A stretch of DNA of 64,000 nt, from the NCBI GenBank assembly GCA_013397695.1, contig VYZI01000084.1, forward strand, positions 74,570 to 138,569, given 5' to 3'. The notes below the pieces were generated by a model. It was given only the letters and a program-made list of their open reading frames with translations. It was not told the DNA's origin and ran no database searches. The position numbers and the translations under genes are program-made. This DNA is from Centropus unirufus. Taxonomy: Eukaryota; Chordata; Aves; Cuculiformes; Centropidae. This document shows, in pieces, positions 1-11,516 of this stretch (positions are counted from its first letter, which is position 1; each line of letters opens with the position of its first letter).

Positions 1-1080
1 CCCCTGCAGAAGCAAGTTCCTGGGTTTTTGGCTCAGTCTTACCTCTGCTACTCTCTTAGGGCAGCACCTCTCCTGACGTCACTTCGGACCACGCACCTCT
101 TACGCAATCCCCTGGATTTGCAGTCCTGCGATTCACTGACCTTGGCTAATCTCCTTCCTTTTGCAATGCTGCTAAGCACCTTTCCCAGCGGAGGGTTGCA
201 ATTAGAGAGGCGAGTATAGAGTTGCAGCCTTCTCTAGAGGGAGAGAGCAGGTTTGAGCTCCTTTAATCGAATGGGAAATGTCTTCTTCCCTTTCATATGC
301 AGCACTTTTTCTTGTGGCATGCTGTCATCCACCAGGATTACTCCCTTCCATTTCTTTCAGCGTTTCCCTTCTTGCTGCAGGAAGACCTGTCCCCGCTGAT
401 CAAAGGCATCCTTCTACAACTACAGGAGGAGAATGAGGAAACAGGATGCTGGATAAGGGATCAGAAAACCTGCTGGCTAGATGTCTGCAATTAAACGTGT
501 CTCCAGGCAAGGCTCAAGGAAATGCATATCTATTCTCAATGCCTCAGTTTCCCTGCTTGATATAGCATGGGGATAATTGCACTTGCTTCCTTTGGGGAAT
601 TGCCTTGACCTCTGTATACTAAATTTCTTTTCCATGTTGGTTCTGTCATTAGAGCAACTGGCTCAGCGAGACAAGCAAACAAGCGAAGCAAATACCTGAG
701 AGGTGAGCTGAGTAGCTTGCAGCTTCCTTGTGTTTGAGCCCTTCTTCCTGACTGGGCAACTCCAGGAGTGTCTTGATCCCTCGGTGCCCTCCTGGTCAGT
801 TTAAGGAGTGGCAGTGCCTCATTACCCACCAGGGAGGGCTCAGTTGGATTTGCTGTTGCAGATAGCGTCTTTCCAAGAAGGTCTTGGATGTCAGGGGATG
901 CTTTGAGTACACAGGAATGTTCTTCCTGCTGAGGAATGGTATTGGCAGCAGGGAAAGATAAAAAAAACTGACAGGACAGAAGCCCTGGCTTGGGGGCTGA
1001 TAGATCACATACCTGGCTAAACCAAAAGGAGAAGAAGGAAGGGAAGACCTGTAGGGTCAGTGAGTGCTGCTTGCATTTAG

Positions 1081-1188
1081 GGGACTGATGTGAGCCTCCA
1101 AGGCCTTGAGCCCGCGAGGGGGAGCCTGGATGAAGTCATTCGCCGCATCGCTGATGAGCTCAATTCCAGGCTGGAACAGATTTGCTAC
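1081..1188 (+). other. Splice-flanked open stretch with a BH3-like peptide; possible exon or decayed exon
   Basis: A pyrimidine-containing acceptor-like site ends in AG at 1079-1080. From 1081 a frame stays open for 36 codons and ends in tandem stops (TGA TAG, 1189-1194). Its C-terminal half reads LDEVIRRIADELN. This fits the BH3 pattern of an aliphatic residue, three residues, an aliphatic, two residues, an aliphatic, small residue-D-acidic-hydrophobic, then N, as in BIM and PUMA. The frame after the stops is again open for about 36 codons to 1302, and a second frame is mostly open from 1325 to 1572. No good donor and no start codon could be tied to it. It may be the last exon of a small gene, a pseudogene, or chance. 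Confidence 0.25.
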
Positions 1189-2845
1189 TGATAGAGTGCG
1201 CTCAGGATTCAGGTGTCAAGGGAGGCACTTGAAAAGGTGAAGCGTTTCATCCATTTCCACTCTATCCCTGACTTGCTCATTAGCAGGTGGAAGAGGTGTC
1301 ATTAGAAAGCACAAGTATTGGGGGGAAGAATGGTTTAAGAGCCTGGATTTTGCTGAAATACAATTTAGCTGTGAAGAACACCAGGAGGGAGAAGGAGAAA
1401 GAGAAAAATCCTATTGCAAAGGCATTTTTCATGGGCATCCAAGCATGATCCGTGCTTAGATCAGTGACACGAAGCTAGGCATGGTGGAGCAAATCAGGGA
1501 ACCCAGCTGCAGCAAATCCCCAAGCCTGGATGATGAATACATCTCTGCATTGCGGCGGCAACAAAGTGTGACTTAGTGAAGCGTTTGCTGGGGATGTTTA
1601 GCGTAGCAGCAGCCTGGGAAGCTCAGAGACAGAGCCCTGTGCAGCCTTTCTTTTACAGCACGGCACAGGGAGGAGGCAATCCTGCTGCTGCAGGGTGCCC
1701 CAGCGCTGAATGCACACGCTCTGGGCTGTGCAGCTGGCTCAGGTTTGGGGGCTGGTGAGCTTGAATAGATGGGTTTTGGCCCAGGGCTTGAAAATCCCCT
1801 ATTGCCAGTGATCCTGCTTTGGCTGCAGCTGCCTCAGGTTCCCTAGGAAACTTCAGTGTTGGATTAAATCCGGGCTGTGAAATGGCAGAGGAGGCAGCCT
1901 GGTGGCTCTCTCTCTCCAGCCTGGCTGCTCGGACTCTGCTGCTTGGCACCGCATCCAGGTTCAACCCTGCTTTTGGCAGTGGTGAGGAGCAGCAGGGCGT
2001 GGTGAACCCAGTGCTGGGGCATGGCAGACGTGGGGCTAGGAATGAAAACCGTGACACAGGAGGAGGAGGAAGAAAACACAGAGTCCGTGTACGTGGATTT
2101 TCCGAGGCTGGACCTGGCTTTTCGTAGGCTCACTTCTAGTCCTGGCTTCATCTGTATTAGCAAACGTGGCAGGAGCAGGGCCAGGCTGGAGCGCTGCCTC
2201 AGGATGATGCTGTGTGCTTGTTACCACCCTCCTTGGCAGGGTTTTGGGCTGTGCCAGCAGTGCTACAGCACCCAGCCATGGCTGGAAGATAGGGCAGGCT
2301 GGAGACTGTTCCCAGCAGAGCCCTGGTGTCACCAAGGGTTTAACTCCTTGGATGGGAGCTGCACTCCGCTCCTTGCTCTCCGCGCCAAGAGTGAAACATC
2401 TACACCCTGTGAACCCAGGTCCCCATGAATGCAGGATTTTGAAGTGCAGTTCCCTGCAGCCTGCATGTTTGCTTGTTAGTTTTTCACTTTTTCCCTATCC
2501 AAAGATGGGAAATGCCATGCAACAGGTTCGAGGTGAGTGCGTGGGGTGGGAATGTGTGTGCCAGACTGAAACTGGGAAATTCTCAGTCTGCTAGGGCATG
2601 GCTGAACACACAGGATTGTGACTCAGTGTCTTACACCCTGTGCTATGGATCACTGGCCACGTTTGACCTCCTGCCTTGTGTGTGTGGGAGAGATGCTATG
2701 AGGAAATGTTGCCGTGAGGTCATGGGGGCCAGCTCCTAGATTCAGGCAATCGGACAGGCCTGGGCGCACAGACACGTTGAATTTGCCTCTCTGACTGTCC
2801 TCCCTTGGGCAGGCAGAGAGAGGAGCCCATCACGTTGTCCACAAA

Positions 2846-2879
2846 GCAGCCTATTCTATAAGGCAGCCTATTCTATAAG
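2846..2879. repeat. 17-bp perfect tandem duplication
   Basis: Two identical adjacent copies of a 17-base unit beginning gcagcctattctataag occupy 2846-2862 and 2863-2879. There are only two copies and no flanking gene, so this looks like a recent replication-slippage duplication. It may be polymorphic between individuals. Confidence 0.9.
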
Positions 2880-5184
2880 GGTTTCCCATGCATACACAAC
2901 TCTGTCCTGTTTGCCCCACAACCCAAACTACATCAAGTTTGGGAACTCACTCAGGGAGAGGAATGTGGACAGAGCTTGTGTATCCCCTATTTGATGTGCT
3001 GTTAGGAGGTGGATCAGGCAGACCTCCAGGTTCATCCTTTACCTTATTTCTGCCCAGAGGGGCTGTGTTCAAGTGGCGCACCGCCTGTCCCTCAGCCCAG
3101 TGGGCATTTCAAAGGCAGCACGCACATTCTGGGTCTCACCACATTACACCTTTGCTATCCCTGATTCACAGCCCAAATTCCCCTCCTCTGTGCTGAAGGA
3201 GTAGATGCTCCCAACAGAAGTCGTTCCTCTTTCCACCTCCTTCCTTGCACAGAGCAGCTTTGCATCTTAAGCAGCTCACCTCCCTGAAGCAGCACTCTGG
3301 CTGAATTTCAGGATGAGGAAGTATGCTGGGAGTTGATGGAATTAAAAACAAGTTGTCGCAGCATGGCTTAACCAGTTCGCTGTGTGACCTGTTCCCTCCA
3401 GCTGTTCTCTAGCTGCTGTCACCCAAATGCTCGCTGATGTCCAGAGCGGGTGCTCTTCAGCTCATCCTGAGCTTGGTCCCTGGGGAGCTGCAACTCTGCC
3501 AGGGCTGTTCAGGAAAGATTCCCACCCCTTTCCTAATGAAACAGAGTGAGTAATAGAGATGTTCCTCAGGGACGGTGTTGTAAGGAGTGCTACGTGCACG
3601 TTCAGGACCAGAAAGCAGGTCTCCACTAGCTTTTCCTTGCTGTTGTGCAGCGGACATTGATGCGTGTTCCATCTTGACAGAAGAGATAAACTATCTGTGT
3701 GCTGATGGGAACTCGCCTGGCAGGCGCAGCCACCGGTCCTCCTTGTATTGTTCTTATCTGATCTCCTGTCTCGGGAAGTCTGTTTGTTGCACACTGAATG
3801 GCAATATGTTTGGGGCTATTCAGCCTGGGATACGGTAAGATTTGTCTGGGATGAGTTATGTTCGAAGCATTTAGTTTGTAATAGCTTTTTTTCCCTCTCG
3901 GGAGCAAGCGTTCTCCCATCCAGGAAACTGAATCCAATGGAAGCCGTGTGTCTGCTTCACTGCTGGGAGGACTCTTGAGGAGAGCAGTGTAAAGAAATCA
4001 GGAGGCAGATACAGGGACACAGCCAGGTTCTGGCCTGGGTGTGTTGCCAGCAGTGGGAAAAATGAGAACAACGGCAAGAGGCATAAACTGGAGGGAAGGG
4101 AAAGAAAGCCAGAGAGAACAAACAGCATAGCATGTCTACTGGGAGCACAAAATAAACATCCTCTGTGGTCAAGTGAGTGCTTCTGTATTACTGGCTACTT
4201 GGGATGGGTCAGAAACAGGAGTAGAGGCTCATAAGTCAGTTCGGAAGAGGGACACGATGCCTAGACAGGGCTGGTCGACAAAGCAAGGTCTTGTCAAATG
4301 CATGGGCCATCGGTTAGTGCCCAAGGTAGTGCTGGTAAGAGAGGTGGGGTCTCTCAGCAGGCCAAAGCAGCTGCAGGCAGCTGCTGACCCATTCCCTGCC
4401 ATGCAGAGATAAAACGTCTCTGGGCGGCACCGTGACCCAACAGGCTCAGGTGCTGGCTTTAAAATCTCCTTCACCTTGTGGCACCTTTGAGCAAGGCTGC
4501 GGTTGTAGCTGAAAAAACTATTGTACTGCAGCACTCCTCATGATGGTCAGAGTAGAGCCAGAACCTCCTCCTCTGCACTTCAGCTGCGCCTGGAGCTCCT
4601 GCAGGAATTTCAGGTCAGGCTCCCTGTGGCTCACTCTGAAGGTTCATGTGTCCATATATTTCTGGTGCCCTTCCCTCTAGAAGCGGAGAGGAGGAGGGGA
4701 ACAGGGAGAATTGGTTGTGTGGGCCTGGTCTTTTCTTAGGTCTCCCTCAGATGTCTGCAGTTCCCTCTTTAGAAGCCCGTTTTCCACATTGAGTCAGTCA
4801 TTTGGGGATTTGGATTCCCTTTCTTTTGGCAGCTTTTCTTTCCCATTTCCATCTGGTTTGGTTTTTACCGTTTCATTTTGCAGGGCCATCAAAGGGAGTT
4901 TGTTCAAGCTGATTTTGGAGCAACAGATAGTTTTGACTTGACAACCCCTTCCTCTGCAGACCTCAGCCATGGCCTCAGATGCAGGGTGGGTCACCCCTTC
5001 AGACCTTCTCAAAGCTGATGGGTGGTAAGTTGGCTTGCTGCTTCCCAGTAAGAATGAAGGATATTTGGCTTTAGTGACGTAAGCATTGGAGAACAGCCTT
5101 TTTTTTTTTTGCTTTTTTTGCTCTCCTTTCCAGTCCATGAGCTGTTAATTCTTGTGGCTTTTCAAAACTTGCTATTTCTCCCTT

Positions 5185-5219
5185 AGTATTTCTTTCTCTT
5201 TCTTTTTTTTTTTTTTTCC
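5185..5219 (+). repeat. Pyrimidine/poly-T tract
   Basis: A run of T and C with a stretch of about fifteen T residues ends just before a CAG. A related T-rich run lies at about 5099-5120. It resembles a polypyrimidine tract next to a 3' splice site (AG at 5220-5221). The open frame that follows has no recognisable family, so it is recorded as low-complexity sequence only. Confidence 0.6.
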
Positions 5220-8172
5220 AGTGGATGAGCCATCCTTGGCATCGTGCCTCGTGCGTGTGACTCAGACAAATTCTGCTTGTCTGAAGAATTCCTGCAAGTC
5301 CTCAGAGTTGTCCAACCCGCCTGGGCTCAGCACTGAGGCCCGTGAGAAACGCACTCAAAGGGAGTCACACAGTGCCAGGAGCCTTGTTCTCCCTGTGCGG
5401 GATGGGTGGCTGCGTGCGGGGACTTGGCACTCACTGTTGCTTCATTCCCTTCTTGTCCTGTGGGATCAAATCCAGGGTGGCTGCTCAGAGCTCAATGGAG
5501 GGAGGTCCCCATGGACCTTTTGTGTATGGTGCAATGAGCTTTTCTTTTTTGCTTTGAGCTCCAGCCTGTTGACCTCATGCTGTCTGTTGTGGGAAATGGT
5601 CCCCTTGAGACAGGGGAGTTGGGCTTGGGGCATCTCAGAAGTGTCCTGATTTCCACTGTTGGAAGGCGGCTGTTCATTTTGAATGCCTCTGGTTTTTTGA
5701 CTGAATTGGGCCCACTCAAGGGCTATTTGTTTTCAGAGGCACTGAGGAGGTACAGAGGTAGTACCTCCTACTCATTGTAGATGATTTGGTGAGAGGTCAG
5801 CATCTCTGATACTCAAGCTGCATTAGCCAGAGGAGCCCACCTTCCTTTTAGCTTCTAGGACACGTTTGCAAATCTGGATCATTATTTTTTTATTATTATT
5901 TTGTTTCTTTTTAAAAATCTGTTCATGACAATTTTCAGATGAGGATCTAAACAAGAAGAGGGTTATTTTGGATGTGAGTTTTGGTATCTGTGCCTCATTT
6001 TCCTCATGCAAGATAAGGTGGCTGCCATCTTCCTCCTTTCTCAATGGTAAGATAAAGCACATGGTGATCTTAATCTTTTGGTGCAAGATGCAAGTGGAGC
6101 ACAAGACATCATGAAGCCGAACCTTTGTGGAGAGCTCTTTGGAACACCCTTTTCTCATTAAGCTAATAATATTTCATCCATCAAGTCTGGGAGAGGGGGA
6201 AGCCATGAACCTTCTATGCAACTTCTCTTTGCCAACAGGGAAGCTTTCAACACAAGTGTGTTTTTATCTCCAGGCATGCTTTTGAAAGGCTTTCCCACAA
6301 CCCACATTCCTGGCATGCCCCCATGAGGGAAAGAATTGGAGAAATGAAGGCTAGAAATGGAACTGGGTGGCATGTAATCAGTCTTCTGACCTCCTTCTCC
6401 ACCCTCTGCTGGTTTGGTTAATTCTCCTGCTCCTCAGGCAAGCTGGGGACCCAGAAGGTGTGACTCGTTTGGCTCCTTGGGTTGATAAAACGGCCTCGAT
6501 GCCTTATAAGCCAGCCACCTTGCATATGAACTACCTTCCACCCCTCTCTGTGCACGACTTGGCCCTGGGGATGGAAAATATCCATCAGAGCACATTTGAG
6601 CTCCCTATGGAGATGGAGATGCCCGTCACTGTGGCACCATTTGCCTATAGGGAAAGAGATGGACTCTGAAGCTACCCCATTCCCTGTGCTCTTGATCTGC
6701 TCCTCTGCTTGGTGCAGGTTCTCTCCTTCCTTGCTGCCCCTAACCCTGAAGAAAGGTGGAATTTTCCCACGTTTTAACTCTTCAGCTATAGGAAGAGAAA
6801 TGGCACCCTGCAGGTGAAGGAGGGATGATGCTGCTGGAGAACCTGCCAGAGGCTGGTGGCCTCTTACCCCTTGCCCCAATGTTCAGAGCATGTATGCTGC
6901 TTCCACACTTCCTCCAGGGGCTCTGGAGGACGCGCTGTTAGGGAGCTGAGGTGTGAGGAGGTGCAGGACATTCACCTCCAGTCTTTTGTTCCTTCCCATT
7001 TCATTTGGTTTGCGTGCAGAGACTTCAGTGCCTTCTCTAGAGAAGCCATCCCACTTTGGTTAACCTCTTAGACAGGAGGGTAGTGCTCATGGGCACCAGT
7101 TCCCTTGTGCTTATCATTCCCTTGCCTTCTCATGCATCTCCTGGACAATCCTCTCCTGTACACACCTTCCAAATCCACAGACCTGCTTATCCAGTCTCCT
7201 GCTTACCTCAGTGTTTGGCTGAGGCAAGTACATTTTGTTCTCTTGGGCTGCTCCGTTAGGAAGCTGGCTGGCTTTCAGGGCTTAGGGATCGGTTGGATGA
7301 AAGTCGCAGCATTATCTGTTGAGAGACAAACCAACGCCTCTTGACTAAAGGAGGAGCCGGCCTCATCAAACCTATGTGGGAAAACGTTTTGGTGACAGGC
7401 AGGTGGGATCTTAGAAGCTCCATCGGGAGGTGATGGAAGCCTTTCCTTGGTCCTATCCTGAGTCCTGGCTGAAAATCCAGAGCTGAGCTTCTTGAAATCC
7501 ACCCCACAACCCTCTAACGCAAGAGGCATCCCCTGCTAGGTTCTGTAAAAGGGGGAAAACAAGGCAGAAACGTGTCTTAATCACAACTGCCAGGAGGAAC
7601 CGCAAACAGGGCCCAGAGGTCAGAGAACACAGTTTAAATCAGGTCACTGCTTGATATTAATTGTGTGGAGTTTTTCTTTTTTTTTCTTTACTCCCGCACT
7701 GAAATCCTTCCCCAGAGGCTATTCAAGGAAATAAATAACCAGTGGAAAGGGACAATAGCTTGCTGTGGAGTACAAATTATATGAAGCAGTAGGAAATAAT
7801 AGCAGAGTGAGCAGCTGCTACTTCAAGAAAGAATGCATGGTTGGTCTCTCCAGCTCCTTTTGCCTTGAACCGATGTTAATGCCTGGTCTACAGCACAGGC
7901 TCCCTGTTCCTTCAGTGTAAAATGGGACAGACACCTCCTCCCCTCTGCATGGTCTTCCTCTCGTGCCACTTCTTTGGTGTCTAATTAGCACCAAGGTGAA
8001 ACTACAGCTTTCCGTGAGGATGCTAAGGGGATCTCTTGCCTTTTCTTGCGGGATTTGATTTGATGTGAGGGCAGTGGCACCTGCATCCACACACTTGATC
8101 TGACTGCCTTGTCTTCCTCTCTCTCCCCTTCTGGTTTGAGCATCACATCTGGTGATGACTCATGTCACTCCT

Positions 8173-8300
8173 TCAAGGGACTCTTCCTGGCTTTTTTTTT
8201 GTCTAGAGAAGATGTGCTGGTTGCCCTCTTTTCCAAACCCCTTGGAGCCCTTCCTCAGAGCGCCATTGAGAAGGATGGTGAGGACCATTTTGGTGTACTC
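8173..8300 (+). repeat. Diverged direct repeat, copy A
   Basis: This stretch aligns by eye with 10956-11083 in the same orientation, at roughly 70-75% identity over the best 95 bases (8206-8300). It shares the blocks ccctcttYtcc, cccttggagcc, cctcagagc and gaccatttt. Over the 32 codons where both are open, the alignment needs no indel. The encoded peptides remain similar, for example ALFSKPLGALPQS against ALFSRSLGAFPQS. I do not recognise it as CR1 or another named avian repeat. It could be an ancient segmental duplication or a member of an unannotated dispersed family. Confidence 0.55.
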
Positions 8301-10480
8301 TTATAGACTTTGGGGATTGACTCTGCTGCAGAAGGCCCTGAGAAACCTCTCACAGCTGGCGTGGTTGCCCAGGATGTGGGGAAGCCTGTGGTTTTCCTCA
8401 GGACTTCACACGTAACTGGCTTATCTCCTGCCCAGATTAGAAAAAAAAAAATAAAATACCACTGCCAGCAATGATGCTGCTGAGGATTTTGGCAGCCTTC
8501 GGGGGAGGGTGGCATTCAGTGTGTTCTCAACAGCTTTGTGGGCACTCCGTGATAAAGGTGCCAGCTCTAGCCTACAGTACACGAGGTGCTGCTTATCTGG
8601 CGCCACCCTGAGGGTCTTGCAATCCCATGGGTGCTCCTGGTGGCCCGAGATCTCCCCAGGAATAGAGGAAAGCTTGGGAAGGACTGTTAACCCCCAAAAC
8701 TTACCTTATGGGACCTCTGCCATGTTTCATGGGCGAAAACGCTCTACAGAGGACCTGCCCTGACACTCTTCTGGCTGAGAGCCCATGTCATTGCATTGAT
8801 CTCCTCCCTCCTTAAACTATAATTGTTTCTTTTGTTTACCCCATGCAAAATTGCAGGCCTGCCTGTTGTTCCCTGTTGGAAGCTCAGCTTTGCCCTCAGG
8901 TTGGACATGGCCACCACCCTCTCACCAGTGACTGTTTGTTGGATCTCTGCTGTCTGAAGGCACCCTCTGGCAACACGGCGGTGCCTCCTTCAGTCCCAGT
9001 GATGTGACTATGGATATCCCATACCAGTACAGGCCAACTGCCCTTTGGCCAGGATGAACATCCATACAGGGCCCAGGAGAGGTGTTCCTTGGCAGGTACC
9101 CTATTATAGGATCATCTCTCTGAGGGTGAAGTGTTCCTGGATCCCTTGTGGCTGCCAGCTTCTACAACCTTTCCTTGTATTTTCCTTACTGCACAGACCC
9201 TCCACCTCCTTTGTAGATGCGCTTTAGCCGGATTTCCTCTTTCTTTGGGATTTATGTTTGCAACATGTCACTGTTTCCTTGAGCTTTCTGCTTTGCGGTG
9301 TCTGTGGGTAAGTATCAACCTGCTCCCTTCACTCTCTGGTCACTCCCATCGCTTTCTCCAAGGACACAGGAGGATTTCAGCTCTTCTGGGGTCCATAAAG
9401 TCTCAGACCCCCCCTATAAGGTGAGGACATCCCCCTGCATGCGAGGGGCCATCTGGAAAAGGCTGGTGTCTGACCATGAGGAGGCTCAGCCATGCAGACT
9501 AAGGAAGTCGCCAGCGCTGGCAGAGTTGCTGCCTGATTTCCCACTATTGTTCCCAGTGGCAAATAAAAGGGGGGTGAACGCCCCTGCTGAGCATTGTAGG
9601 AGAGGGGTTAATATTATCTTGATAAAATCTCACAGCCCCTCGATGAGCAGCTCATGCCTCTTTCCTGCCCATCTTTCCTCCCTGCGTGTTCTCACATCCA
9701 TGGTACTTGCAGCTCCACACATAACTCTCCATGCAGGTAGATTTTCCCAGGCAGCCTCGTGCATTACTGGTGGGATCAGTGGATAAGTACGAGTCACAGC
9801 AATGTTTCTATCTGCTCCACGCTAGGCTGCGTGGGAAGTGGGTGAAAGCTCCTCTGTGTTGCCGGCCCAGAATCTGGGTCTTGTCTCTGCTGTGACATCT
9901 CTGGTTCACTTTGGCCAGCCATGTAGGTTGGGATTTTTCTGACCGAGTTTAGAGTCTGCCTTGGGATGTGATCCCTTGAGCCCTAGAGTGTTTTTTCAGG
10001 GTGATGGGGACCTGGGAGCACTGAGAGGAACTGGAGGGGAACTGGGGACAGCAAGGACATGATGGTGAATGTGTTTGTTTCTCTCCATTGGCTTAACGTG
10101 AATTGAAGTAACTAACCCTGATGTCGCCTATGCAAGCAGTGTCAATGGTTTGCCCTTGCCCCTGGAAAGAAACAAGATGAGTTGCTGTAAAGAGAAACCT
10201 CTTATAGCCAATGAGATGCTTAGATATGTTGGGAAGGGTCTCTGGGCTTTCCCTAGGATGGCTGCAGGAGAGCAGGGTGATGGGAAACAGACCCAATGCC
10301 AGAAACCATCATGCCCAACACCAGCTTGTGCTAGCTCCGTGCTCAGCCCGGGGTGGTTTCACCAACAGCTTGAATGACCTCAACAGCAAACAAACTTCCC
10401 AAGGCTGCTGGGCTTTATGATCCCTTGATAATAGGAAGTACCTCCGGGGAAGGTCTGCTTATCAGCACTTACCTCTGCTT

Positions 10481-10498
10481 GCTTCATGAGCTTCATGA
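10481..10498. repeat. 9-bp tandem duplication
   Basis: The nonamer gcttcatga occurs twice in tandem at 10481-10489 and 10490-10498. Minor slippage repeat with no evident function. Confidence 0.8.
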
Positions 10499-10955
10499 GC
10501 AGGGCAGAAGCTGCCTCCCAGCTGGCTGTGCAGCAGCAGGATGACTGAACTCAGCTGCTATTTGCAGGGCTTGCGGGGGGAGCTGAGAAACTGCTTGTTT
10601 CTTGAGTCTTGGCTTCCTCCTCCCTCTTGTTCTCCCATTGACTTCTAGAGTCTAGGAATACAGCATTACTTTTTTCCAACCAAATCTATGATACTGTCTT
10701 TCAACTTGTAGCTTTTACCTGGGAAAAAACCAGCAGAGGTGATGCTCCCCTGTGAGGACATTCCCATGTCTCAGGATTGAGGAGGTGGGGCTGTTTGACC
10801 TCCATGCTTGACTCCTCAAACTAAAAGATCTGGGTCTTCGTGGAGTTTGCATGGGAGGCTACTGCAAGCTCCCACATATTGCAATACCTGCAGTTGTGGC
10901 TGAAGCTAGACATGAAAAGGGAAGGAGCTGGGATGCCACTCCATGCCATTTGTGC

Positions 10956-11083
10956 AAAGGACTGTTCACAGCTTGTGTCAACCAGAGGCGATGTGTTGAC
11001 TGCCCTCTTCTCCAGGTCCCTTGGAGCCTTTCCTCAGAGCACCATGGGGAGGGACTGCGCGGACCATTTTGTTGTGCCACTGT
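10956..11083 (+). repeat. Diverged direct repeat, copy B
   Basis: This is the partner of the repeat at 8173-8300, same strand, about 2.78 kb apart. Similarity begins upstream of the best block (aaaggactgttc against aagggactcttc) and fades after the shared gaccatttt motif. The copy lies about 430 bases upstream of the predicted LGALS2 start, so it could contribute to the LGALS2 upstream region. That is inference from position only. Confidence 0.55.
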
Positions 11084-11510
11084 GGATATGGAAGGCTGCC
11101 CCATGCCACAAAGGGAAGGAGCTGGGTTGCTTCTTTTAGGTGAGCTGTTACAGGCAGAAAAGAACTGAACATGGTGGTCACGCTTCCATGGACAGTTGGG
11201 AAGATGTTTGTCCTATGCAGTGATTGAAGTAGCATCACTAAGGGCTGTGTGTGGTGGTCCCTCCACTGGGAACCCAATGAGGTGGTTGGGAGTTGGTTAA
11301 ATGTCCTGAAATCCGTAATGAGAGAAAGTGTCCCTAGGAAAGCTATTTCTCTGGATCAAAGTCTCCTGTAAGGTGGGTCCATGCAGAGGCGGGAATGCTG
11401 TTAATGTGTAATCCACAAGGAAGTCTAGGGATGTAAGGTCCTCTGTGTGAAGCATTTCTGAGCTAAACTGCTGGTGGCTCCCTGACTGGTTGCTCTGCCC
11501 TCCGAGGAAG

Positions 11511-11516
11511 ATGTCT
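11511..11516 (+). CDS. LGALS2: Predicted LGALS2 coding exon 1 (two codons)
   Basis: ATG TCT is followed directly by a good donor (gtaagg, from 11517), in phase 0 with exon 2, which starts GAA. Human LGALS2 also has a first coding exon of only a few codons ending just before the first glutamate of ELEVKN, so the structure matches. The 5' UTR boundary was not resolved and no TATA box is evident nearby. Other short ATG-donor combinations upstream cannot be excluded. Confidence 0.5.

Larger units (their letters stand above)
1..11510. other. Unassigned region left of LGALS2
   Basis: No gene can be assigned with confidence in this stretch. By human synteny the next gene to the left should be GGA1, oriented away from LGALS2, but none of its recognisable domains (VHS, GAT, ear) is seen on either strand. 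The open frames here are mostly short and lack family matches. Exceptions noted separately are a BH3-like open stretch near 1.1 kb, a 17-bp tandem duplication at 2.85 kb, pyrimidine or poly-T tracts near 5.1-5.2 kb, and two diverged copies of an unknown repeat near 8.2 and 11.0 kb. The rest looks like ordinary unique intergenic DNA. Confidence 0.6.
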
